Assembly: GCA_007449985.2 (NCBI GenBank)
Contig: VIIQ02000094.1
Location: forward strand, 303,362-367,361
Direction of reading: 5' to 3'
Source of the DNA: Desmodesmus armatus
Taxonomy: Eukaryota > Chlorophyta > Chlorophyceae > Sphaeropleales > Scenedesmaceae
Length of the DNA stretch: 64,000 nucleotides
Shown here: in pieces, positions 11,080 through 22,310 of the stretch
How the letters are laid out: every line of letters begins with the position of its first letter
Numbering within the stretch: position 1 is the stretch's first letter
Notes under the pieces: generated by a model
Told to the model about the DNA's origin: nothing
What the model saw: only the letters and a program-made list of their open reading frames with translations
Database searches by the model: none
Translations under genes and position numbers: made by a program

Positions 11080-13221
11080 TCAGGCTGCCTTGGGGAACGC
11101 CAGGCGAGCCTTCGCCTTCTCACTAGGCAGCTTGACAATGGTTATCATCTTCAGCTTCTCCATGGCTGCAATAATGTACCAGGTGATGTCCACCTGCCAC
11201 CACTCCAGGCCGTGGCGGGCGCTGGACTCAAAGGCGTGGTGGTTGTTGTGCCAGCCCTCACCCCACGCCAGGATGCCCACCCACCTGCGCAGCACAGGCC
11301 ATCAAAGGCAGGTTAGCAATGCGGAAATGAGGGCCCTGAACATCCGATGTTGCAGCAGTGGCCAGGATGAAGTGCCAAAGCTGGTGAATAGCAAGGAATA
11401 TGTTTGAAAATGACTGGATGGACCCGGCAACCTTCTGTTGTGACCTGAAACCCAGCACGAGGTGTAGCCAGCATGCACTAGGTAGCCTGCCAGGTCTCTT
11501 GCAACACCAGGCACGTCCCCGCAAGTGACCTTGCGAGACACATAAGGTTTGCCTGCTGCGCGGCCAACAGCCCCACTCACCAGTTGTTGCGGCTGAGGTC
11601 GCCAGTGTTGTATGTCTGTGTTCCCCAGCAGTGTGACGCGCTGTTGACAAACCACGTGACGTGGTACACCCACACCATGCGCAGCGCACCACCCCACACC
11701 AGGCCGCCCAAGCCGCCAATGGCATACAGCGCAGCCAGCTGTGCCACCACATGCCACATGTACGTGTCCCTGATCCACCTGTAGAAGGGCTGTGCCTCCA
11801 GGTCACTGGCATTGCGGCGGTCGTGAACACGCTCCAGCGTGGTCTGCACATGAAAGGGAAGACAAGCAGTGACAGCATGTAAGCAGCCCTCTAAACTGCA
11901 ACCAATAAGCTGAGTGTCAGCTGCGGCCTGGCCAGCACTTGCATAAAACTGCCACACTGCACGCCTAAGATCAAGTGCCGGTCAATTCATCAGCAAGCCC
12001 TTTGTACAGCTGTCCCACACCCATGAGTCCTGCACACAAACACACCTTGTTGTCCAGCAGCCAGCCCATGTGGCTCCACCAGAAGCCCTCATAGGGTGAG
12101 TGGGGGTCCAAGGGAGTGTCGCAGTGCATGTGGTGGTACCTGTGGCTGCTCACCCTGCAGGCACACAACAAGAAGCCCAAACACCGAAACTTTCATTTCA
12201 TCTTGCCTCACCACTGCAGGGTCTGGCGCGGTCAGCAAGCAGCCGACAGAGAGGTGCAACAAAGCATGGCCATTACAGTTGATGCCACCAGGCCCAATGC
12301 AGCTGCAGTTGTAGTCTGGCTGCCAAAAGTGTGGTCCAGTAGTCTGCTGCCGAAAGTGGGGTCCACTAGAAAACCCGCATGCATTCATGCCTGCGTACTC
12401 ACCACTCGATAAGGTCGCCCTCCACAGACAGCACCCCGCAGTAGGCCAGCGCGTACTCCAGCCACTTGGGTGCTGTGAAGCTCTTGTGCGACAGCATCCT
12501 GTGGTAGCTGAGGGTGATGCCCAGGCAGCCAGTGATGAAGTACATCACGAAGAACAGGCCCACGTTGGCCCAGGAGAAGGTGAAAGGAGCCAGCAGCGCG
12601 AGGCCGTGCACAAAGATCATCCAGCCCAGATACCCCTTGTCCTTCTCGTTGTATGTGCGGTCCTTGAACAGGGGCCGCTTGGGGAGGCCGTACACATCTG
12701 ACAGGAGGACCTTCTTGGCGCCTGGCACCTCTGCCTGTGCCTCCTTGTTTGGCTTAGGCTGCATCTTCTTGATGGGCAGGGGCTGCTGCTGGTACAGGGC
12801 ATCATACTGCTGGCTGTAAGACATCTGGCTGGTGTCTGGCAGCTCTGGCTCCTGCGGCTGCTGCTGCTTCTGCTCTGGCTCCGGCTGCATCTGAGGCTGC
12901 AAAGCAATCTCTGCAACCCTGCAGCAACACCAAGAGGCAGGGTAAGCGTTATGCTGGGCCTGGCCAGGGTAGCATGTGGCTGTAACTCCAGCTGCAGTTG
13001 CAAGCTCAACTAGCGCTGCATGCCTTTCGAGCCTCATGCTGCTGCGGCTGTTATCACCTTGAGACGAGTTTGCTTTGACGCTGGGACTGCCCCAGGCCGA
13101 GCCTAACGCCCGGGCGGGCGGGTGCACCAAGGGGCTGTCCTCGGAGTGCAGCTGTGCGTGTGCGGGAAGCGTGAATGTGGGATTGGGCAATGCCCATGGG
13201 CGAAACGGCAGCGAACGCCAT
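11080..13221 (-). CDS. FAD5: Plastid acyl-lipid desaturase (FAD5/ADS type), copy 1
   Basis: Five exons: 13221-13058, 12918-12403, 12154-12046, 11843-11581 and 11284-11080, summing to 1257 nt or 418 residues, all with GT-AG introns. The N-terminus (MAFAAVSPMGIAQS, then Arg/Ser/Ala-rich) looks like a chloroplast transit peptide, followed by a Gln/Pro-rich linker. The membrane-bound desaturase core has three His boxes: HRMLSH, HRYHH and HNNHH, and ends KLPSEKAKARLAFPKAA like plant FAD5. FAD5/ADS enzymes put the first double bond into saturated acyl chains (palmitate on MGDG at Δ7, or Δ9) using a di-iron centre. The exact substrate here is inferred only. In the conserved GDPI-W motif before the second His box this copy reads GDLIEW (CTT), whereas copy 2 has GDPIEW (CCC). 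Its upstream sequence is the 3' flank of copy 2, not the native promoter. Confidence 0.9.
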
Positions 13222-13234
13222 TACAGGCGACGTC

Positions 13235-16200
13235 CATTTGCTGGGAGACTGTACTTTCAACCTACACATTTGCAATCACCCTGTCCAACACCACAGTGAT
13301 TGAGAGGCAGCCACAAGGGGGGTCTTGTGCAAGTACCCCCCCCCCTCGTGCCCAACAGTTCACTGGTTTCACGGGTAGCAGTGGCTTCTGTGGCAGCAGC
13401 AGCTGCAGTGGCGGCACGCACAGGTACTGCAAGCAGTGGGTTACATGTGCACAGTTGCATTGATACAGAGAGGTACATGACCAAACTCAACTTCACTCGC
13501 TGTCATGCCATATGGCCCAGAAAACTGGTTTGCGCAGCCCACCCAAGCCAATGCTGTCTCCTGTGAGCCACTGCTGCTGCAATCCCACCTAACAACCACA
13601 CGTGGGCATGGATAAGCACACCACACACCATGAACACCAAGGGAGTAGCCGCTGCATGTTCAGCCAAGTACTCACTCACGCGACTCTCCACACAAAGGCC
13701 TTGGACCCAACTTCCTATGACCGCTGCAATCTCATGACACAGGACATGCGGGGAACCCCACGCTGCAAGCTGCATCCGACACTCAACACGCGCTGCATTG
13801 CAGCCACTCAGCCACAGCTGCATTGCTGCCTGCCGATGGGGCTAGGGCTCCAAGGCAGGCCAGCACAACAAGCCAACCACAACACGAACTGAAACCCACC
13901 TCTCAATCAGGCAACCCTGCTATATATGCTGAAGGCTGGCATGGAACGCTATAGGCACCGGGGCCGTAGCGCCGGTGCGGGTTCCAAGACTCCACCAACA
14001 GACCCAATGACCAAGCCCCGGTCTTGCTGCAGCAACCAAGGGATAGCAATGGAACGCTGCTGCTGTTGACAAGCACACGAACCACTTCTTCTTGCACCCG
14101 ACCAACCACCCACCCCTCGCCCTCGTGGCTCCTCCAAACCGAACTGTGTACACGCAGAAGCATGCCGCTGCAACCACTCAATACAAAGCACACAGCAGAC
14201 ACGCAGGACACCAGAAAGATGCAGGAACATGCAGAAAAATCAACTAGAGCTGCTCTACACGCTGCACATTGGGTAAATACGCAGGGCATCGCGCCTTGCA
14301 AAATACAGCTGAGCGCAGTCTCCGTAGCCACTCGCACACCAGGCCACAACCACTGGAAAGCTGAGCAACTCAAGCGCAGAACAGCACTCACTGCATCCCA
14401 GCACTAACAGTGCACAAGCTGGCGCCAACCGGCGTGGCCGATCGACAGACCACCCAGCCACCAAGAGTGCAGAAGCCCAGAGCCGCACAGCATTCGCAGC
14501 TGAAGCCCGTGTGTCGCATGCAGCGCTCGCTATGATGCAAAACAACTCTGCTGCCGACTGTAGCCAACTGATGCTGTGCTGGCACTTGTCCCTCCAACCA
14601 GGCAAACGTCAAAGACTCTCAGGGACGTCTTCAGCACGCTGGATGCTGACATAGCCGTCCTGCACATGCATGCCTGCCACCTCAACGCTGCCCTGGCAGC
14701 CCACCAGAAAGCTAACAAACACCAAACACCTGCGGCAGGACGCAAAACATGTGGTCAGAGCACCCACCACCATGTTGGCTTTGATAGGAGTTGCCATAGA
14801 GGCAGAGGGTAAGGAATATGCCTCCAACATGATGCCCAAGCCTCAACAGCACTGTTGACAGCATAAAAGCAGCACTGCCTTGCCGATCTGTGCCGACAGC
14901 TGCATATGCCCTTGCACAAGGCTTGATAAGCCATCGAAAACTGCCCTGATCACTTCGTGAATGATACCTGCTGCTGCCGCCAACACACATGCCACCCACC
15001 TATAAAAACATTGGACAAAACTTGGCTGCCTTGTACTCAGGCTGCCTTGGGGAACGCCAGGCGAGCCTTCGCCTTCTCGCTGGGCAGCTTGACATTGGTG
15101 ATCATCTTCAGCTTCTCCATGGCTGCAATGATGTACCAGGTGATGTCCACCTGCCACCACTCCAGGCCGTGGCGGGCGCTGGACTCAAAGGCGTGGTGGT
15201 TGTTGTGCCAGCCCTCACCCCACGCCAGGATGCCCACCCACCTGCGAGGCACAAGCAAGGCAATGGCAGGTCAGCGGTGCGGGAATCAGGGCCTTGAACA
15301 TCCGATGTTGCAGCAGTGGCCAGGATGAAGTGCCAAAGCTGTTGAAAAGCAAGGAGGATGTTCAAATATGTATAGATGAACCCGGCACCCTGCTGTTGTG
15401 ACCTGAAACCCAGCACGCGGAGTAGCCAGCATGCACTAGGTGGCCTGCCGGGTCTCTTGCAACCAGGCCAGGCACGCCCCACAAGTGAGCTATAGCGACA
15501 TGAACAGGCTCGCCTGCCGTGCGGCCCACAGCCTCAACTGAACTCACCAGTTGTTGCGGCTGAGGTCGCCAGTGTTGTATGTCTGTGTTCCCCAGCAGTG
15601 TGACGCGCTGTTGACAAACCACGTGACGTGGTACACCCACACCATGCGCAGCGCACCACCCCACACCAGGCCGCCCAGGCCGCCAATGGCATACAGCGCA
15701 GCCAGCTGTGCCACCACGTGCCACATGTATGTGTCCCTGATCCACCTGTAGAAGGGCTGTGCCTCCAGGTCACTGGCATTGCGGCGGTCGTGCACACGCT
15801 CCAGCGTGGTCTGCACATGACAGGGAAGCGAGCAGTGACAGCATGAAATAATTGACCTGCAGTAACTGCAACCAATACACTGCACGTCTGCTGCGGCCTG
15901 GCCAGCACTTGCATGGCACTGCCACACTGCACAGCTAAGATGCAAGTGCCGGGTCAGTTCAACAGCAAGCCCCCTGTACAGCTGTCCCACACCCATCAAT
16001 CCTGAACACAAACACACCTTGTTGTCCAGCAGCCAGCCCATGTGGCTCCACCAGAAGCCCTCATAGGGTGAGTGGGGGTCCAGGGGAGTGTCGCAGTGCA
16101 TGTGGTGGTACCTGTGGCTGCTCACCCTGCAGGCACACAACAAGAAGACAGCCCAAAACAACAACACTTTCAGTTCAGTTGCCTCGCCAACATAGGGTAC

Positions 16201-17184
16201 ATGCGGTCAGCAACGACCAACAGCGAGGTGCACCCAAGCATGGCCGCAACGGTAAATGCCACAGGCCCACTGCAGCTGCAGTTGTAGTCTGGCTGCCAAA
16301 AGTGTGGTCCATCAAGCAGCCCGCAAACATGCATGCCTGCCTGTGCACTCACCACTCGATGGGGTCGCCCTCCACAGACAGCACCCCGCAGTAGGCCAGC
16401 GCGTACTCCAGCCACTTGGGTGCTGTGAAGCTCTTGTGCGACAGCATCCTGTGGTAGCTGAGGGTGATGCCCAGGCAGCCAGTGATGAAGTACATCACGA
16501 AGAACAGGCCCACGTTGGCCCAGGAGAAGGTGAAAGGAGCCAGCAGCGCAAGGCCGTGCACAAAGACCATCCAGCCCAGATACCCCTTGTCCTTCTCGTT
16601 GTATGTGCGGTCCTTGAACAGGGGCCGCTTGGGGAGGCCGTACACATCTGACAGGAGGACCTTCTTGGCGCCTGGCACCTCTGCCTGTGCCTCCTTGTTT
16701 GGCTTAGGCTGCATCTTCTTGATGGGCAGGGGCTGCTGCTGGTACAGGGCATCATACTGCTGGCTGTAAGACATCTGGCTGATGTCTGGCAGCTCTGGCT
16801 CCTGCGGCTGCTGCTGCTTCTGCTCTGGCTCCGGCTGCATCTGAGGCTGCAAAGCAATCTCTGCAACCCTGCAGCAACACCAAGAGGCAGGGTAAGCGTT
16901 ATGCTGGGCCTGGCCAGGGTAGCATGTGGCTGTAACTCCAGCTGCAGTTGCAAGCTCAACTAGCGCTGCATGCCTTTCGAGCCTCATGCTGCTGCGGCTG
17001 TTATCACCTTGAGACGAGTTTGCTTTGACGCTGGGACTGCCCCAGGCCGAGCCTAACGCCCGGGCGGGCGGGTGCACCAAGGGGCTGTCCTCGGAGTGCA
17101 GCTGTGCGTGTGCGGGAAGCGTGAGTGTGGGATTGGGCAATGCCCATGGGCGAAACGGCAGCGAACGCCATTACAGGCGACGTC
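13235..17184. repeat. Tandem repeat unit B (desaturase gene plus its 3' flank)
   Basis: This is the second direct unit, in the same orientation and order as unit A. It ends at 17184 (GGCGACGTC), after which unique sequence (TGAGGCCTGTTGG) continues upstream of the start codon. The unique sequence beyond 17184 therefore probably holds the ancestral promoter. The 3' flank (13235-15036) has no recognisable gene. Confidence 0.9.
15037..17171 (-). CDS. FAD5: Plastid acyl-lipid desaturase (FAD5/ADS type), copy 2
   Basis: Same five-exon structure and 418-residue length as copy 1, with start ATG at 17171 and TGA at 15037-15039. The transit-peptide-like N-terminus, HRMLSH, HRYHH and HNNHH boxes and the GDPIEW motif are all intact, so this copy looks fully functional. 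Protein differences from copy 1 are few (for example T/I in the transit region, D-I versus D-T in the linker, V/I in the first membrane segment, V/I near the C-terminus). Introns 2-4 differ much more than the exons, which suggests purifying selection on the protein or gene conversion of the exons. This copy keeps unique upstream DNA. Confidence 0.92.
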
Positions 17185-17742
17185 TGAGGCCTGTTGGAGG
17201 CCTGGGCTGGATATGAGGCAGCAGCGATGATGGCTGCAGCAGTGTTTATAGCACTGCTTGGGAGATTGACGTCGACTTGGTGAGATTGCACACGACAGCA
17301 CACAGACGGTAGTGTAGCGGGGGCACGATTTGATTGATTTGGATGCACGTCAACGTAACATGTTTGTTGCCAGTAACGCACTCGGCAGAAAATCTGCACA
17401 AGAAACTACATCAGAGCCACCATAGTCTGGCTTTTAAAGATCCTCTAACGCTAAAAAGTTCGCTCAGGGCGACCTGCTGTCGTGAGGGTTGCAGTGCCCA
17501 CCAGGCTGGCAGAAGAAGCAAGCTGCATTCTTTGCATGGTAATGTCGACCTTCCGTTCACAAATGTCAGGTTGAACCACTACAGGGTGGCTTCCTGGGTG
17601 GCGGATGAGGCATTGGGTTGGGCTGCCACCACACTCTCACCACTGTCAGCCACCAACAGCCTGTCAAATCATCAGCTGTGGTAACCCAGAATGCTCCCTG
17701 ACTACATAGCTGTTGTGAGGAAGTGTTCATATGTTACAGACG
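17185..17742. other. Spacer: desaturase copy 2 promoter side and 3' end of TMEM70-like gene
   Basis: No gene is seen. The part next to 17184 must contain the promoter of desaturase copy 2. On the minus strand a TGTAA lies at about 17733-17737, only a few bases after the TMEM70-like stop, so another signal further left may serve that gene. Confidence 0.35.
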
Positions 17743-19099
17743 CTATTGAGCTCCATCTTGGGGGGTGGACGGGGCAGGCTGATCTTGCGTCAGGCTGCTG
17801 TCATCGACCACAAATAGGCGGTTCATCAACTGCTCATCATGAAAGTTTCCCTTGTCCAAGTAGTAGGTTCTGCCAGACACCTGCAGCACAGCGTCGACAT
17901 CAACAGGATGCACAGGGCTGTGACAAAGGCACACGTGTACAGGCTTCCGATCATGGGGCAGCATGCCGCCAAAGCAAGCAGAGCAACAGGCATGCCACCA
18001 TCAGCTACCTGCACTGTGGGGCAAGAAGCACGCCACGCAATGCCACGCACACCCCCTACCTTGAAGCTAGCAAGCGGGTGGTAGCCTGTGGGTGCCTCCA
18101 CTGCACTGACAGGGAACTCATGCCACTTCGTACCGCCAAAGAAGCGCAGCATCTGCACCTTAGCTGTGTCTGTTTTGTCGTTGTAAAGCAGCTGGTGCAC
18201 GTATGGAGAGGTGAACCAATGGAGCCCTCCAGTGGTGATGATTGCAAAAGCAAGCACAGAAACAGTCACTGCACACAGCATACCACAGGGCACCACAGAT
18301 GGGCAGACCATGGTGTGAGCAGTGTGACGGGCCGTCGCCAGGGTGTAAGCAGGGAGGGTGTCGCAATCGCTTATGATGTGCACAGCTCTGGCAGCGCACA
18401 TGCGCGCACTACTGCACAATGGGATGCACAAGTCAAACATCAGCAAAACCATCACTGACATCCCTACTGTGTGTCTCCTTTTAGCACTTGCCACAGCAGA
18501 AGACTTAGGGCCAACTGGCAGCCAGATGCTGATGGTCTGGAGGTTCGTTCACCCTGACCAGTGCACTAGTCCATCCGTCTACCCTGAGTAGTGAAAGTGT
18601 TATCATACCTGCCACGCGTGCCACTGGCGAGGCTGATGAGTAGGTGATGATGAGGGGGGCGGCCGCAAAGGATGCAAAGGTGTTGAGCAGGCTCGCATAC
18701 TGCACAGAGCACACCGGGCAGGAGCAGGTGAGGCAAGTTGCGTCTGTGACAGCTGCTGCTGGGGCAAACAGCGCTGCTATGCCCAAGTTGACCTGCACCT
18801 TGCTGTTGCATGTGCCAACACTGGGTGAGAAGAGAAGCCGTAACACTGCATGCCGACGCATGGCCTCTGCGCAGTCATTGAACTGCAGGCGGTCACCTCC
18901 AAAACTTGCAAAAATAATATATTCACAAATCTACACGGGCATGTGGCGAAAAAGGGGTTTGCTTCAGGGCTCAGGGGTGCAGCTGGCATACCTTTAGGCG
19001 CTTGTGGGGGCGAGCGAAGAAGCCTTGGTACATCACACGGTAGCCCTCAGCATCTGGACTGCTGCCAGTGCTACTACTGGGGCTGCTGCTGGCGCTCGG

Positions 19100-19136
<37 letters not shown>

Positions 19137-19418
19137 GTGGTGGTGGGACTGCTAGCACTGCCGCTGCTGTCCACTGGGCTGCTGGTGGAAGCGGAGGGCT
19201 GCTCAGCAGAGAATGACGCAGTGCTGCTCGAGAGTGCCCGCACCAGTGATTGGCCTTGCCACAACCAGGGGCCTGCAGAGCGTGTGTAACAGCGAGTTTC
19301 ATATTGCTGTATAGTGACTACCACACACCATCAAGAACAGCTGCTGCACAGCCTGGCGCTCACCAGGGTGGCGCGGCCCCACTGCTGAAACAAGCACCCT
19401 GCCCAGCTGTGCTGCCAT
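17743..19418 (-). CDS. TMEM70: TMEM70/TMEM186-family mitochondrial assembly factor
   Basis: The start ATG at 19418 gives MAAQLGRVLVSAVGPRHPG, a mitochondrial-presequence-like start. Exon 1 (19418-19364) joins exon 2 (19272-18992) in frame. Exon 3 (18882-18609), an exon of about 18270-18062 and a last exon of about 17895-17743 follow. The body has two hydrophobic segments (VQVNLGIAALFAPAAAVT and ASFAAAPLIITY, plus SVLAFAIITTGG) before HWFTSPYVHQLLYND, matching the HFITKGYVIRLYHE region of animal TMEM70. The C-terminus (TYYLDKGNFHDEQLMNRLF) also fits that family. In animals TMEM70 sits in the inner mitochondrial membrane and helps assemble ATP synthase and complex I. A Ser run (~residues 55-85, CTG repeat on the + strand) lies after the presequence. 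Transfer of function to algae is inferred. Confidence 0.7.
19086..19145. repeat. CTG/TGG microsatellite inside TMEM70-like exon 2
   Basis: An uninterrupted CTG run followed by TGG units lies at about 19103-19144. On the coding minus strand it encodes poly-Ser and poly-Thr in the linker after the presequence. It is likely to vary in length between strains. Confidence 0.7.
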
Positions 19419-19692
19419 TTTGGGGTGAGGCTGTGAGTTTTGTGTAGAGGTTAAACAATACTATCATCCCTACCGCAACTGCCCATGACGTTCTGATTGC
19501 CTGGGGACCCCCTGGGGGAAGTTACTGAGGTTCAGTTGTAACAGTTCCTTTGCTGGGGTGCTAGGGTGCCCCATTGGTGCTGTAGTTTGCCTATGTGACA
19601 GAGAGGAAAGCACCTGCGGAGGGAAGGAAGCGAAGAATTAAAGGGAGGTTGGTCAGCGATCCAGACGAGCGCTGAATACAGAGTGAGGGCGC
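19419..19692. promoter_or_regulatory. Shared divergent promoter region
   Basis: These 274 bases separate two start codons pointing away from each other (TMEM70-like at 19418 on -, membrane protein at 19693 on +). Such a short gap suggests a bidirectional promoter. No single motif can be identified with confidence. Confidence 0.4.
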
Positions 19693-21010
19693 ATGGCAGC
19701 GCTCACTTGTCCCTTGAGGACGTCACGTAAGTTCAAAGCTCAACAGCATGCCTGCAAGTTCACTGCAGCAGCTAGACTGGCTTGGGGCAGGTGGTGATGC
19801 AGAGCTGACCTCACGCCTGCCTCTTGACAAGTAGTGTTGTTGTTCATGCTGACCCGTGAAATGATGTTTTACTGCAGGTCACCAACATCCACAGCTGGTG
19901 TGCTCCCTCGGGAACACTTGCTGGGCACCCCAGCCAAGGAGCTCCCATACTGCCCGGCCCCACAGCCGATCCACTTGCTGTGCCGCATCGTCTGATGGCA
20001 CAGCAGGCAAGCTGCCAGTGGTAGATGATGCTATCAGCCTACCACCACCAGCAACGGGCTCCCAGTATGCCTGGAGGCGTAGCTGGGGTGGTGCAAGTCA
20101 AACAGGCAGTGGGGGAGGTGGGGGTTCAGGTGAGCACTGCAACACCCCTTCAGCTGCCTTGCCTAAATTGCCTTGTATATTGGACCCACAGCGGGATTCT
20201 TTGTGAGACATCAAGCACCTGACGTGCACACCCACTACTTGCAGTTTATCCAGTCACCAATAGGGTGATTAGCTGTGAAAAAAAAATTTAGCTGTGAACT
20301 GTGTTGGGGGTGTTCAGTACTAGCGGTTGCACGCTCCATATCATTCAACGGTGCACTGCGAGCAACGGTGCAATGCAAAGGGAGTTTTTGCAGTACTTGC
20401 ACACATGTGCGCGTAAGCATGAACCTATCCTGAGTGTGCTGCTCAAGGCTTTGAGCATCCATGCATGTCCTGCCCTGCCTGTCTGCCATTTACTGCTGCA
20501 GGCCGCAGTCGGCAAGCCCGCACCGCAGAGTGGGGCCGTGGCCCCAACAGCAGCATACTGTTCGTCATTTTATACAAGATGCGGCTGCTGCTGCTGTACG
20601 GGGTCTGGGTTACCGTGCTGTATGGTGCTTTCAGAGCAGTGGTGGACCTGACAACAGCAGCAGGCAAGGCAGGCTACCATATGATCAATCAAGCAGCACA
20701 CATGCTGTACGGCCCAGAGGACGGCGTTGAGGCCAATGATAGCAGCGCTGATGCAGCAGCCTCACAGCCGGCAGCAGCGGCAGCTTCGGAGTGCTCGGGG
20801 GAAGCAGACGCACCCGCCGATGGGCTGTCACCCAGCAGCAGTGACCATATCGCTGCTGGTGCAGGCAGTAGGGGAGCTGCTGGCAGTAGCAGTGGCAGCT
20901 TTCCTGCCAAAAACCGCCCAACAGCCACCGTTTTTGAGGACATGATGTCAGCTGTGATCCCTGTGTACTTGATGCTGCTTGGGAGCGTGGTGTTTTTTGC
21001 CAGCGTTTAG
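19693..21010 (+). CDS. Unrecognised membrane protein with organelle-type N-terminus
   Basis: Three exons: 19693-19726, 19878-20129 and 20502-21010 (795 nt, 264 residues), with clean GT-AG junctions and codon phase kept at both. The N-terminus (MAALTCPLRTSR, then Ser/Arg/Pro/His-rich) resembles a plastid or mitochondrial transit peptide. After a Gly-rich linker comes a membrane helix (SSILFVILYKMRLLLLYGVWVTVLYGAF), an amphipathic stretch AVVDLTTAAGKAGYHMINQA, a disordered Ala/Ser/Gly segment, and a second helix near the C-terminus (SAVIPVYLMLLGSVVFFASV). I recognise no family. Membrane location is predicted from hydrophobicity; the divergent TMEM70-like neighbour hints at, but does not prove, a mitochondrial role. 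Confidence 0.75.
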
Positions 21011-22310
21011 GCACGACAGCAGCCCAGTGGATGGGGGTGTGGTGCATGTCAGTGACATGTTTGCACAGGCGGCCGACACGCGTCAGGCCTACAGCCTGAA
21101 GCACCCGGCACATTTTGACAGTCAGTGCTGGCGGTGCGTGTAGTTGAGGGTACTCTGTATGCTTTTGTACGTGTGGGGTGGGTTTTGGCAGATGCGCAAG
21201 CACACCCCAGATTCTGGGCGGCGATTGCCACACAGCGTGGTTTGCTTGCATGCTATGCATTCATGATGCTGCGAGTGGTTGCCAGGTCGGTGTGGCATGG
21301 CTGTTGCAGGTGCTAGCTGCATTGCATTGCTGTGCAATGCCCCTTACTACCGTTGACTGCTGTTGCTCATACACAGCAGAGTGTACAATAGCATTGCCGC
21401 AGTTGCAATGCATGGAGACGGTGTGGCCTGTGTTGCGACGCAGAGCAAATACGTAGCTTGCCGGATGGGGTTGGGGTTGCTCTCTTAGTGGCGCTACATA
21501 CAGTGCAGGAGAGCTCTTGTGGCGTGGGGTGATCTGGCTCCCTGTTTTGGGGGGAATGGATGCTTGTGCTTTTACGACAGTGCTAGCCAACAAGCAAGTG
21601 CTTTTCGTGGCACGCTGTGGTGTTCAATGTTGCCATGTGGGGTCTGCGGCAAGTCACACCATCATGATGGCCCTTGTGTGTTTGTAACCGGTGTTGTTGT
21701 GCCTGTGTCAGTCCTTGTTAACTGGATGATGTGCCACGGGCATGGTGAGGAGGCCAACCCCTCCAGCTCGGCACTGCATAGCAGCCTGCTGCTCACTGCA
21801 CTCTGCAGCCAGGCATGCTGGTCAGCCATGCTCAATTAAGTAGCAGAGGCACTAGCATTGACACTCTAAACAGCTTCAAAAAGTGTGGACAGCTGCAAGT
21901 CTGGACAGACAACCTTGCAGGATGTTGCGTCTGCGTAGGACACTGGGCTATCTCCAAAGCACCGTCCCTGGGACCAGGGTAGCAGGGGCTGGCCTCAGCA
22001 CTAACATGTTTTGCCAGAGCTTCTAGGCAAGTAAAAGGGTGGGGCCCCGGGCGCTACAGCCTGGGAGACAGGTGCACCAAGAGGCATAAGCAAGAGAGAA
22101 CAACCTGCAACTACTTCGTTACGAAAACTGTTGAAGGAGAAAGAACACATCAGATGTAGTCATCTCACTCTTGTTCCCGGTGACACTGGACTGCAGGGAC
22201 CAGGAGTGCGGCGCGCGCACAGCAGGCGTGCAGCACTTCGATCATTACTTTGAGCTGCACCAGCATATATCCAACGCCGCTCGCTGGAGTACTCCTTATA
22301 TCACCCCAAC
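21011..22310. other. Spacer with 3' UTR of the membrane-protein gene and promoter of the fasciclin gene
   Basis: No coding continuity is visible. A TGTAA at 21683-21687 could end the upstream transcript, giving a 3' UTR of about 670 bases. The 400-600 bases before 22311 must hold the fasciclin gene promoter. Confidence 0.35.

Larger units (their letters stand above)
9263..13234. repeat. Tandem repeat unit A (desaturase gene plus its 3' flank)
   Basis: This is the first of two direct, head-to-tail units of about 3.95-3.97 kb. It starts at ATTTGCTGGG (9263) and ends with GGCGACGTC (about 13226-13234), just upstream of the desaturase start codon. Unit B begins again with ATTTGCTGGG at 13236. 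Exons, desaturase intron 1 and the block 9565-10760 are nearly identical to unit B. Introns 2-4, the region just after the stop and the first 300 bases are clearly diverged by substitutions and small indels. Confidence 0.9.
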
